Source: Tubulanus polymorphus
Taxonomy: Eukaryota; Nemertea; Palaeonemertea; Tubulaniformes; Tubulanidae
Length of the DNA: 64,000 nucleotides
Direction of reading: 5' to 3'
Assembly: GCF_964204645.1 (NCBI RefSeq)
Contig: NC_134029.1
Location: 18,244,450-18,308,449 of the forward strand
The position numbers and the translations under genes were made by a program. This document shows, in pieces, positions 35,160-45,850 of this stretch (the stretch's first letter is position 1; every line of letters starts with the position of its first letter). The notes beneath the pieces were generated by a model. It was not told the origin of the DNA, made no database searches, and saw only the letters and a list, made by a program, of their open reading frames with translations.

Positions 35160-35290
35160 GACAATTGGAAACTTTTTTGCTCATTTCATGCTGTATGGCT
35201 CTCTGAAACGAGAAGCATTGTTTCAATTACTGTTTGCTTGGCAGGGTAACCAAACAAAGAAACACCAACCAGTTAGAGGAAATAAAGTGA
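35160..35290. repeat. Fragment related to the GAAAC-rich element
   Basis: GAAACGAGAAGCATTGTTTC and AACAAAGAAACACC resemble the edge sequences of the GAAAC family. The shared middle is absent. Confidence 0.35.
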
Positions 35291-35304
35291 CAGTTACAGG
35301 TCAA

Positions 35305-35730
35305 CATATACAATCTTGGATTCAAAGAAGGCCACCAGTCCATGAAATACATTCATAGTATAGATCAAAATCAACATTTTTCTTATCAAAGATGGCCCCC
35401 ATTCAGCCATCTTGGATAACATCATGCCCTATATTCATGCTTTAATGTAGATTGCCATCTAGTATTCTCATGTGAAATATCAATCTTCTACATCATATAC
35501 ACTCACAGATAGAGGCCAAAATGTAAATTCTTTTAATCAAAGATAGCAACCAGTCAGCCATTTTGGATGGCATTATTAGGACAGATATAATGCTCCAGAT
35601 GAAAGACGGGCCAAAATGTAGATTCAAAGTGGCTGCTAGCCAGCCATCTCTATAGGGATTACTTTCAAAATAGGGAATCACCGAGCACCTAAGATGAAAA
35701 AGTAAGGACATTATCTCAACCGGTTTTTTG
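35305..35730. repeat. Dispersed element with internal tandem sub-repeats, copy 2
   Basis: It repeats the phrase order of the 1020-1650 copy ('gatcaaaat-aacattttt', 'aatcaaagatgg', 'cagtcagccatcttggat', 'attctcatgtgaaatatcaat', 'aggccaaaatgta') in about three sub-units. It closes with a CACCTAAGATG phrase and ATTATCTCAACCGG, corresponding to the closing sequence of copy 1. The orientation is the same. Confidence 0.75.
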
Positions 35731-37427
35731 AGTCATCGCGGTAATGCAAACTTCTCATGGACTTCAATGAGTCTTTTATCCTCTGCTGAACTAAGTTCCC
35801 ACCGGCAGAAAACATTGCAAAAGTATCGATCTGCGTATTCGAAAACTACCCTAAATTGCCACAGGCATGAACATTTTTCTAAAGGATTGGTACAATACAA
35901 TGAGACGCATTTTGCCCGGAGAGATTCTGATTCCACAGTGTACATAACGTCTGCGGACCTTAGAGCTTCATTGGTCGTTATTCGCCGACGCTTTCTATTA
36001 TTCAAAGGGTCCATCAGTGGCCGACGACACCATTAGCTGTAAGCTGAGAATTTAAAGCAAATTAGCGTCGTTCATTAGCCAACCGGAATCAGACAGACCT
36101 GAGTAAGACGGATGTAAGGTCGCACGACAATGATGATGAGAGTCGCGAATGAATCGGAATCATGTGAACGACAAAATCTGCCCGCGCGGTCGTGCTCGCT
36201 CGCTGACGATCGATAAATCTCATCAAACCAAACGAGTTCTCGTAATTAATACCAGTCAGGTGTGATAGGTAAGCATGTCGCGCTACTGGGCGGAGTCGGA
36301 GCATTCAAACCTAACAATACCGGTTTCGCTGTCTATTATTACCAATCAGGCCGAGCGATGTTGCATTCTCTTCGATTACCAGCAACAATGAATAGCCTTC
36401 TCCCTTCTCCCTTGTAGGTTATCATTAAGATATTTCCATATTCTCTCGGTAATAATTACAACGTGTATTCATGGACCCTCAAAATCCATGGAGCGTTCAT
36501 CGTAGCATCCCGCTGGATCTCACCTACATGTACATAATCGTGTATATGAAAGGCTGGTGAACAAGTCTGGGAACTGTGAATTAATTTCTTATTCCCCTTG
36601 GACATGCATACCAATCGAATTGCATGAAATTGCATATAAACTTCTTTCACGTTCTTTAAGACCAATATTATGCAACTTTACCAGAGTTTTCGATCTTAGA
36701 AAGTCTGCCCTCAAAAAAAAATGGGATGCAATATTTTCCTCTGACTTGGGGCGTTTATCGAACTCGTGCCATTCCAATTTAGCATGGTCTACTGAATACT
36801 TATAGACAGGTCTTTCATTATTGCATGACTATAAAGAAGCCGGTCTTTACGCAACTTGCAGACCGAGAGCCGGCGTCAATTCTAGTTACGATCTCTCCGC
36901 ACTTTCGTCCTTTTTCTTGACATCGTCGTGAAAACGAGCCATTTATCAATATATTATCTCCTCTCAGCGGCCATATCAGTAATACCAACATGAGCGGATT
37001 TTCTTTGCTAAGCATATAAGACACAGCAGTGGCCTGAGACTGATGGAAATTACCACCTCAGGGGTTTACATATTACATTATAATGGAAATTTTCAGTTCT
37101 ACTGCGCGTGTATGATTGGGAAATTAGTATTTCACATCACTGTATTAGTTTCGGTCTCCGGAGCAATCCGAATAATATTCATTTACTATACCTTCCTTGC
37201 TAGTTCATTTGTGTACGGATTTTCTTGTTCGCGCAATGTTTGATCATTTAGAAGACTCTAAACACTGATCAGCCTTTAACAAACATGCTTGAATGGCTAC
37301 AATCTTGTTAACATTAACCCTCCATTATCTCGTTCGAATCAAACAGCCGCGCAAAGATGATTTCCTAATCGCCCAGTATCGTTCTATGAAACGAATGCAA
37401 TCGTTGAAATAATGGGCTTCCCGAAGT
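35731..37427. other. Unique DNA, frames open on both strands at 35.7-36.0 kb
   Basis: At 35728-36036 frames of 102 (plus) and 93 (minus) codons overlap almost fully. Neither shows a domain, and mutual openness argues that it is a matter of base order. A CpG-richer part lies at 36040-36310. Confidence 0.35.
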
Positions 37428-37464
37428 CTTGGAGTGATTATCTTGACAAGATAATCGCTCCAAG
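37428..37464. repeat. 37-bp near-perfect palindrome
   Basis: CTTGGAGTGATTATCTTG is followed by a single A and then CAAGATAATCGCTCCAAG. The 18-bp arms have one mismatch. It lies at the left border of the third GAAAC-rich element, so it might mark that element's terminus or a hairpin next to it. Confidence 0.85.
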
Positions 37465-37469
37465 CTGAA

Positions 37470-37735
37470 GTGCGACGGCGCCAATTAAAATCAACTTTCG
37501 CTGAAGTTTATGGATTATTACTGAAAATATACCTAACATTGTCTCATGCAACAACACTAACACCAATATATAAGAACTAGACTGACAACATGACAAAATC
37601 ATCACCATATTCGTTATCATGTGATACAACTAATACTTTTCTCACCACTAATGGTGCTGTAGTAGTCAGTATGTTTCTTGTTTTGCTATGCGCCATAGTG
37701 AACAGACTAAACAATGAAACACATTAACAAAAGAT
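37470..37735 (-). repeat. GAAAC-rich interspersed element, copy 3
   Basis: Reversed, it matches copies 2 and 4 ('ctactacagcaccattagtg', 'gagaaaagtatt', 'tatcacatgat', 'gtcatgttgtcagtc'). GTTTCTTGTTTTGC and AATGAAACAC are at its right edge. Confidence 0.7.
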
Positions 37736-37799
37736 CTGTCAGACCAGAGCCAAGGGATCAAGTCATGATTCGGGTACCATGTTCATTATAGCCACGATC

Positions 37800-37875
37800 A
37801 CACAGAGACGATTTGGGCCGGAACAGACTCGAACCAAACTTGGCCCGGGCCAAAATTGCTTGTGTGATCGCGGCT
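37800..37875. mobile_element. MITE-A, shortest complete copy (76 bp)
   Basis: AGCCACGATCACAC at the left and GTGTGATCGCGGCT at the right pair almost perfectly. The segment between them is only the subterminal GACGATTTGGGCC and TTGGCCCGGGCC stretches. The internal part of the family is deleted. The near-palindromic form fits a minimal MITE able to move with both ends intact. Confidence 0.9.
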
Positions 37876-38499
37876 TGTGGATATATTAGTACTAACTAAT
37901 CTGAAAATATTTTACTATAACAGCCACCTTTTCCATCTGTAATGTAGGTAGGCCGATATGTGCTTCTCTTTCTGGCAAAGATATCTAAGGTACAGGATGA
38001 GTTATCAGGCCCCATTCAAGAATAGTTGAAGTAAGAACGATAACCATATTTACTCAGCCCTTCAACGGCGAAAACAAATCTACACCGAGCCAATATATGA
38101 ATAAATAAAGAGTAATATCCATTTCGTGTCAACTCCAACCGCGAGCATGCAACGACTAATGAATGAAACAAATATTTTATACAAGATTGATTGCTTCAAC
38201 AAAAAACAAATTCAAAGAGATTTTTTATCAGTGGAAATCAAGAATGATATCAAGATAGAGACATGTTAGCAGCAATACTTGTGGCCACATTTCGCATTTG
38301 GTAAAACAGTGCTACGTTTCATACACCCTACATCTCTGTTTACACTTACACGCCCTGCAGGAAACCTAAGAAACTATTTTGTGTTTGTATTTTGGGTTTA
38401 TATATTTCGATGCTTTCGTTTCTTCAAGCTGAATGTGCACAGTAACATGAAACACAAACCCAAAAATGAAATCTGTTTCGGAGTAATGCACTAGTCACA

Positions 38500-38800
38500 A
38501 AATAATTTCTGTTTCATGAAATACATTTCTGTTTCATGAAAAACATTTCTGTTTCATGTCTATGTCTATGTCTTTCTTCAGAAACATAATTGAAACAAAC
38601 CAAAATAGCCATTAGTGATGGGAAAAGTAGTTATTCTATCACGTGATATCAAAACAATGGTGACTGATCAGTCATGTGGTCTCAACAGATCGTGATCGGG
38701 TGTGCGTTGCATTGGTGTTTTTTGTTTAGCTACTCTTGACATCGCACGCAGCAATCAAAACAATGTTTATTGTTTCAGAGCAATGCACACCACCAGCTAA
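38500..38800 (+). repeat. GAAAC-rich interspersed element, copy 4
   Basis: Three tandem TTTCTGTTTCATG phrases (38506-38560) lead into 'agtgatgggaaaagtagtta', 'cacgtgatatcaaaacaatgg' and 'gatcagtcatgtgg'. It ends with 'AACAATGTTTATTGTTTCAG'. The order matches copy 2. Confidence 0.7.
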
Positions 38801-38956
38801 ATATTTCTGATCCATATTCATTTGCGCTATTTTTCTCTAGGCTTTCGCAGCCATACCGAGATATTCTAATGCTAAATAGCTGACTAATTGTAGCTTTTTT
38901 TCTTCAGGGGGGCACAGGACGAATGCCTCGATTATGCTCATATCTGTGATGTTTAT

Positions 38957-39239
38957 AGCCCTGATCACACAGAGACGAGACCAAATTGGCATGGATCAGG
39001 CTCGAGCCAAATTTGGCCTACGCCTAATTATAGCCACTCACTCAATACTAAACAATACTCAAACAAAGCAAAGTGAGTCATTTCCGGTACCAGCTGCAAT
39101 TCAAATGCAATCATTTGTCTGGTGCTAGAATTTGGCTCGGGCCTGGTCCGACGTTTTTGGTCGGCCAAGCAGGCACAGGCTAATTTGGCACACGCGCCAA
39201 TAGTTGTTCCAGGCCAAAAACACTCTTGTGATTGTGGCT
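38957..39239. mobile_element. MITE-A, full-length copy (283 bp)
   Basis: AGCCCTGATCACACAGAG at the left and TTGTGATTGTGGCT at the right are inverted termini. The interior holds 'AATACTCAAACAAAGC', 'GTGAGTCATTTCCGGTACC' and 'GGCTCGGGCCTGGTCCGAC'. Orientation is opposite to the copy at 61240. Small frames on both strands in it are accidental. Confidence 0.92.
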
Positions 39240-40628
39240 GATCACGCATTCAGCTCTAGAAATAAAGTTGAAGTCAATTCACTGACAATCTCAATCTATG
39301 GAGAGTATCAAAATTTCAAAATGTTCCACGTTTTTTCCCCGTTTCACGGAGCGTGCAGATGGTTTTGGTCCGATCCAGCAGTAAATCGAGACAAGAAATT
39401 AATTACTCATTAGGACGGCCCCAGTCATTGATTATTCGACCTGATTTCATCGATTCAATGCGGCATAAACGATGATGATAGAATCCATCTCATCGTACTA
39501 ATAACTGATTACCAACGTCTCATACTTAATGCCGATACATACCTTAATTGAATTGAATCAGCTGATCTTGCTGCAAAGAAGTAATGTCACGTCAATGCGC
39601 CATCAAAATCAACCACATTCCTTACATGTATGTGTTCGGCTTAAACGGCCATATCAAGGATATAACAAAATAAAATCATCAGGTTGCATGACAAAGCTAT
39701 TTTTCTATCGTGATACGGTTCATGCTAGAAAACAACAAAACTCATAAAAACCGCATGATCTTGGAATTTACCATACGGGACAATACTGCCAGAATTCAAG
39801 ATTGCCCAAACGAACGACTAATGTTGCATGAAAACCTAAGCAAGTCTCAGGACGTATTATCCTGTCATTAGTGAATTTCTTGTCAAGACGATAGTAATAA
39901 AATGGAACAGAAATCACCTCAATACGAAATTCTAAGACCCATGCACATTGAAGACTAACTGCGATATTCCCGGACTAACTGCGATATGCTAGCGTGGAAA
40001 TGCTGTCACTGGCAGTGAAAAAAAAACACCCAGCCATCTTCACACTTCCGCCTAATGAAAGAAACGCGTAATGGATGGTTTTTTATCCGTCGTCGTCGTT
40101 GTCACAAACAAGCTTCTTATGTTTACCGGGGAGATTTAGCAGTACGCCCTAAAGACGCGGATCAAATTATATTGTTGTCAGCGACTGGTCTACCCAGAAC
40201 GCTGCAGATGACATCAACGCGCTAAAATTAATCCGTACGTGTTTTTTTTATTTGTGGTCTCGGCCTGACAGCTAATTCTGAACCGATCTACACATTAGCC
40301 AACTGAGGTGCTTTTTTATTTCGAAACGACGAACACCGACGACTTGCCTCGAGGCCGAGTTGCTCTTATGATTTATTTCTACCAAAGACCCTCCACGGTT
40401 GAGAGACTTGATTAAGAATGACTGGAGTGACTAAAAGCTGTCTGCTTGTATGTCGGGTCAAACCTGCTTTAGCCAGATTGGTTAAATCAGGATTTGGATC
40501 TAATCGGAACATCCGACTCCAGGGGCAAGTAAAAGAAAGTCATAACCTTAGCGCAAATATCACCGAAACATTACGAGACTGATTGCAATCTTGGGTTGGT
40601 TGCAGAAGCAAAACCCCCAATCACAAAA
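39240..40628. other. Unique DNA, no gene seen
   Basis: Frames of 69 and 72 codons without recognisable content. CpG-rich spots near 40060-40130 and 40320-40360. Confidence 0.4.
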
Positions 40629-41135
40629 AGAACAACACATATGGTTCTAGGCCATTTATTTTGTCCCAATGATCGTAGGTTTTTGCATCAACCCCAAAAA
40701 ATTGGTCTCATTATCCTAGTTACATTGGTCATAGTATCAAAATGGTTTTCGACCGGTCTTCAATCTAATTCTTAAGCGACAACACATACATATAGTTCTA
40801 GGCCATTTATTTTGTTACTATGGTCATAGGTTTTTCTTGTTTAGTTCAATGGAGTTTTACATCCCAACTGCAAGTTGGTCTTAAGAGACGGTCAGGGCCT
40901 TTTTATAGGTCGTTATGACTCGCAACCTGACAACCACGAGTAAGCAGAGCTCAGTCCATGTTTGTGTCTTGACGCCAGAGGTGGTTTCGAACCAGGGACC
41001 TCTCGGTTCCCTGTCCTCCACTTAACCGCGCTGGACTTTTGCGTCAACCCTCGAAATATGGGCCTTATATCTTTATCCTAAGTTGTTATATCGGTTATAG
41101 CAGCAAAATAGTTTTAGACCGGTCTTAAATCTAGA
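40629..41135. repeat. Tandem duplication, about 153-bp unit, second unit split by a SINE
   Basis: Unit 1 (40629-40782) contains 'ggttctaggccatttatttt', 'gtaggtttttgcatcaaccc', 'tcattatcctagtt' and 'gaccggtcttcaatct'. Unit 2 repeats the first half at 40783-40835 and the second half from about 41037 to 41135. The SINE lies between the halves. The two units are about 75-80% alike by eye. Confidence 0.85.
40836..41036 (-). mobile_element. tRNA-derived SINE (about 200 bp) inserted in the duplication
   Basis: Read on the minus strand, the 5' end carries an A box (AGCGCGGTTAAGTGG) and, 36 nt later, a perfect B box GGTTCGAAACC (about 40985-40995). A body follows with 'GGTTGCGAGTCATAACGACC', 'GTCTTAAGACCAACTTG' and 'GGGATGTAAAACTCC', ending near AACAAG/AAAAACC. 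Compared with the empty site in unit 1 (GGTTTTTGCATCAACCC), the T-run is present on both sides of the insert, a short target duplication. The pol III promoter boxes are intact, so it may still be transcribable. Confidence 0.82.
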
Positions 41136-41588
41136 ATTCTCGACTGTGCAGCTCAGCTGAGAAGATCAGAATTCTACACTGTATAGAAACCTCATCACAT
41201 GAGAGAGTAGTAACGGTGAGAATAAATCAAATCGGAATCGATGGTATCCTTAATTTCCTCTTTATCCCGACTTCTGCGCTGAATTCTTTATTTACCGAGC
41301 TAACAGGTTAGGTTTGTCGGCGGCTACCGCCGGGTGATCGAATGACCGCAGCAGACGCCAGACCGACTCCTATGTAATATACCAAATGAATAATACCCAG
41401 TGCAACGACGACGACGGGATGGATGTTGTACTGTGATATATCAGTCATCGGTCGAGATTGATGAAGTAAGACAACATCATTGTCAATATTATCAACAGGA
41501 TGAAATGATCGATTGCTTGAATTACAACTTCGTAGTCTACGGTCAATATATAATAAAGCAAACCGTCATTATGCTGCGTGTATATACA
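41136..41588. other. Unique DNA, no gene seen
   Basis: The longest open frame in the window (132 codons, 41400-41798) starts here, but its second half lies inside the MITE at 41589-41713. It is rejected as a gene. Confidence 0.5.
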
Positions 41589-41713
41589 TTAAGCCTCAGA
41601 CGCACTGGGCGATTTCGCCGGCCCAACTCAGTCACCGGCGATTTTATGACCGATTTAATCGCCGACAGACCCGGACACACTGGACGAAATCGCCCAGTGT
41701 GTCCTCGGCTTAA
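41589..41713. mobile_element. TTAA-flanked MITE (125 bp) with long inverted ends
   Basis: TTAA at 41589 and 41710 flank ends AGCCTCAGACGCACTGGGCG and CGCCCAGTGTGTCCTCGGCT, which pair over about 25 bp with three mismatches and continue into CGATTTCG/CGAAATCG. The interior adds a CCGGCGATTTTATGACCG stem. It shares the TTAA target with the element at 24971 but has different termini. It has no coding capacity. Confidence 0.85.
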
Positions 41714-44174
41714 GCGGCATTGGGCGACTTACAGCTCGTCTCACTTTCTCGAGTACTGGGTCCAATTGCTGAAAGGTTACTTACAGTTAACCAGTTAGCA
41801 TAGTGACAGTTTAAACTTGCTTTGCTACTCGCACCCCAGTCAATGATTAGAATTTGATTTTGTAAGAGCAAAGACATTGCAACTCGAAATGAGAAATATC
41901 GAACTCAAGGCCTTGATATCTGGTACCTGATCGTTGATTTCAACGTCCTACGACTTTTAATTAGGTTTGGACCATTTTTGAGGCCATAACAACAAAGTTT
42001 TATACATTGATACCTAGAATGCAGCTATTTAAGGAGCTCTGTGTGAGTCAATGTGCACTATTTATTTTTTAGACGACATGCACTACGTCATCAATGTATC
42101 GGGGCTTTAGACCAGTGATAAGTTGATTTAGGAATATGTGTGAAAGCGCAGCATTGATTTGGCCAGTTCTTCATTGGTCCATGTGCAGGTCAAATAAGAA
42201 CAAACTATCTATGGACTAACTAGCGTTAATGAGTACTTTGCTATTAATGTTCACTTATACAACTGATGTGCAATGGGGTATCCGCACTCATCCGGATGGT
42301 GCCACGAAACACTGGGTCATTCCTAGCGAAGATCAGTTCATTTTCGATGAAGTTTGAACTTGATTTTTAGGCTTCCAAACCAGAAGATTATCCAACAAGT
42401 CATCGGATAGATATAACATTTGCTTTCTCACCCAGTATATGGTATTGACTTCACTAAAAATTTGTTTATTAATGAGAATACTGGATTCAAATTCAATTGA
42501 AATGTAGGAACTAAAGCGCAGTAACCCAGTAACCATTCGCGAACCTGGCGGAATCCTCGCTTGCCACAGTAGCATTGTCGGTGCCATTGGGAAAATAGCA
42601 GCTGAACATTTTTCAGAAATATAACCATAATCACAAGGCCTACAAGTAATAAACAAGAATCTATCGACTGAACTTTCCAATTAACCATGTTGACATTTTA
42701 CTGGCCCGTCTTAAATGCTGATCTCTTTTCTCGCGTTCTCGACTCGCCGGTTAACAAAACTTAATCGACACAACATCGATAAATTCATTAGCGCAAACGA
42801 CGACGACGACGAACGATGATAGTTTAGTTTAGTCAGTCGCTACCACCAACGAAAATGGATTCGTCTTCGACGCTGACGACGTCGGGTGTAAGAGAGTGCC
42901 AAACAGAAGTTTCCGATACGAATTTACATCTAAATAGCCGTCGTAAAAGACGCTTATTGTACGTGCAGAAATAGACTATGCGTGACTTAGCTCTCTAGCA
43001 GTGGCGCGCCCGTCTATCATAACATGAATAAAACATATCAGCTATAAAAGAGAAAAAAACACTCGGCCATCATAAAGCAATGACGAAAAACGATGCAAAC
43101 CGTCAACTATGACTAATGACTGGCTGTCAATGCTTATATTACCATTAAATATATATTTGTCATGTAAAACGCACAACTAACTACATATATTTATGTATAT
43201 TTATATACCGAGCGTTAAGTATGATTTCAATCCTGATATTCCAGCATTCTTTCATGCTACAGTAGAATATTTGAAGATTTGAATCATAACTGGAGAATTA
43301 GGTACCGATATAGGAAACAGACCTATTTCATCTTAAAATACGGATTATCCCTTTTATTTATTTGATTGATAGATTTGGATTGATTTGCTTTGTCCCCTTA
43401 CCAACCCACCACACCTGCCAGGATCGAAACAGGTTTGATTTTGAAATCGGAAATCGAAGAACAGATATAGTCGCGTGATCAGCGGATGAATTTTAATTGT
43501 TCCTTTGTTTAAATCATAGTAGTGAAATTTCGGTTCCGGTTCATGTAAAAAAATCTTCCAACAAGACGATCTATTCTAGCACCTGCAGCACGACATAAAC
43601 AGGAAACATGAAACAGAAACACTTTTCCAACTAGTTCCATGACTCTTCCATGGATAACACCATTGGGCAGACTTAATACATCATCATGATTCTATTCGAC
43701 CCGATCTTTGTCGCGGTTGTGCCCGACTTTCTTCAAGACGAAAAAAAACCAGATCGCGCGACCTTTTGCTTGACAACCATAATTGGCCAGTCTAAAGATC
43801 GTCCACGGAATTATCATCAGTTTCGCCTGGATGATGATGTAGAACTAATATACGCCTTACATCAATGCGTCACGAAAGGTTTATTATCCCAATAATTTGA
43901 ATGTCAACGCCGGCATTGACAATATGTCTAAAGTGATGGATGAAACGATCCGCCCGACTTAGTCGAAAATATTCAAATGTCACTCTTTCTTAACCATTTT
44001 TTCTTCCTCGGTTTCGAGTTCGATTATATCTCTCCGAGTTCTACCGCTCGCAATGAGCAACCAACTCGTGTACGCAAAATTGCACATTTTAGCCGGAAAA
44101 ATTTTTCGAATACGTCGTCAATCGCTTTATTCATGGTTCCTTGGTGATAAACGAGTTCATTAATATTCAAGTTC
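41714..44174. other. Unique DNA; CpG-dense block at 42720-43010
   Basis: 42150-42250 has GGACCAATTAAGAA-like phrases. 42720-43010 is CpG-dense (GACGACGACGACGAACG, TTCGTCTTCGACGCTGACG). Frames at 42333-42688 (minus, two phases) and 43686-43895 (plus) show no domain. A short fragment of the GAAAC family may lie at 43600-43640. Confidence 0.4.
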
Positions 44175-44480
44175 TGCTATTCATAGAATTGAAATTGTAC
44201 ATTTTGTATAATTACTGTAAGTACATTCCAACGATGGTTCGGACCTGAGCACAAGTGTCGAATACGGGGTAATAGTGCAAGGGTGTAGGAACATATATTC
44301 CACACGTAGATTCGGTTCTTAATTTTAACCTGATTCGAAGACCCACCGACTGTTGACAGGTGACATGGTATACTGGGTGACTGGTCGACTGCTTGACTGG
44401 GTGACTGGACCAGTTGCTCGGCCATGCAGTCAGTTAGTCATCCAGTCATCCAGTCACCCGGCCAGCTGCTGTGTAGTGCA
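44175..44480 (-). repeat. Dispersed repeat with GACTGG motifs, copy 1 (inverted to 58 kb)
   Basis: Read on the minus strand it shares with 58320-58470 the ordered phrases 'AGTCACCCAGTATACCATG', 'ACAGTC-GTGGGT-TTC', 'GAATC', 'CCCTTGCACTATTACCCC' and 'TATTC'. The right part (44375-44460) contains GGGTGACTGG units and their complement CCAGTCATCCAGTCACCC, forming a local inverted repeat. The function is unknown. Confidence 0.7.
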
Positions 44481-45477
44481 GATGAATATGAATATGTGAT
44501 TTGTCCTGGAACTACTAAACTGTATCCTACACTTTGGCCCCTGACCTGAGCACAAGCAAATACTATACCATCAAATTGCAAATGAAGGAATGGCGTATCA
44601 CATTGTCGGAGGTGTTGTGTCTATGGTACATGTAATCATTCAGGCTCTCAACTCAAAACCTTGGCCCCATGACCCATTTGTGACTTGTTCATTATAACTT
44701 GTTCAAATTCCACTCATGGCCGAGTAACCTTAGTTGAAAATGAACTCATTCCTTAGCAGTCAATTTTACCAATGAATATGACCCACTGTGTTTACAACAT
44801 TTAGCTAATCTGTCATTGTTGGTTTCATCAAAACAGTCGAAATATACACCAACAAAACAATTGATATGTTAAGTAACTGTTTGAATATTACTGAAGTCTT
44901 TTAATGCATTTTTCATGTTCCCGCATATCGTACGCGTAGGTTTAGAAATCTTTCAAAAACCGCTACGATAAACGTTTCGCAGACATATTGACCGTTCAAA
45001 GAAGCAAATCGTGTTTCATCAAAAGTGTGTTTTATTGCTTTTTCTCATGAGCATTTAGAGGCGCACAGCGGACTCTCGTCGTCGTTCCAACGTAAAACAG
45101 CCAGTCGACAGCATTCAGACGACTTAGTAACCAAGAGACCCATTTCTAATCAAAGAGCTCGTGAAACAGGCATTATCCAAAATTTATGGCGAACCTCATG
45201 CATCCGAATGCAAATAAATACTCTTTGAAGAACACGAAGCACCATCGTATAAAAGGCATTTTATTCAAATTTGGCCAATCGCGTAGTAGAAATTGTGACG
45301 ACAGTCTGGATGTCTCTAGAGGCTTTATATGGCTGGCACTTTGTTTGCCGTAGATAATTATCCAATATCAGCGAGAACGTTGAAATCACCCACAGCAATA
45401 TTATAGAGTACACAGCACATTCAATCTCTATCTTGCTACATTAAGCCTACGCATGCTACGAGAAAACTGGATGTTTC
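44481..45477. other. Unique DNA, no gene seen
   Basis: ACCTGAGCACAAG at about 44542 repeats the phrase at 44244, so part of the preceding repeat may extend here. Nothing else stands out. Confidence 0.35.
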
Positions 45478-45850
45478 ATCATCCACCATTACCAGACTAC
45501 AGATCGGAAGGAACCCGTGAAAGACCACCCATCACCACTCCAGACTAGAAGCGGGTACACAATTTCAAGACTCCAGACTAGAGGGTAGACCACTACGAGA
45601 CTCCAGACTAGAGGGTATAGAGCATTACCAGACTCCAGCTTAGACCATTACCAGACTCCAGAATAAAGGGTGGACCATTACCACACTCCAGACTAGAGGG
45701 TACACCATTTCATGACTCAAGACTAGAGGGTACAAGATTACCAGACTCATAGTCTAGAGGGTAGACCATTACAAGTCTCAAGACTAAAAGGTTTACCATT
45801 ATGAGACTCAACACTAGATTTGCACCACAATAATATATCATACTCCAGAC
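45478..45850. repeat. Tandem array, about 30-bp unit, about 11 copies
   Basis: Unit phrases ACCATTACCAGACTCC and AGACTAGAGGGTAG alternate with base changes and small indels across about 370 bp. The best-preserved units lie between 45565 and 45760. It becomes ragged at both ends. Confidence 0.88.

Noticed and set aside
35728-36036. Overlapping frames of 102 (plus) and 93 (minus) codons
   Set aside because: Both strands are open at once and neither translation shows a motif. It was considered as an exon because of its length, but splice signals are not convincing.
41400-41798. Longest open frame of the window (132 codons)
   Set aside because: Its second half lies inside a TTAA-flanked MITE, a second frame overlaps it in another phase, and no domain is visible.
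45478-45850. Regular ~30-bp repeats that could suggest a CRISPR array
   Set aside because: Repeats are imperfect and contiguous, with no unique spacers, in a clearly eukaryotic context.
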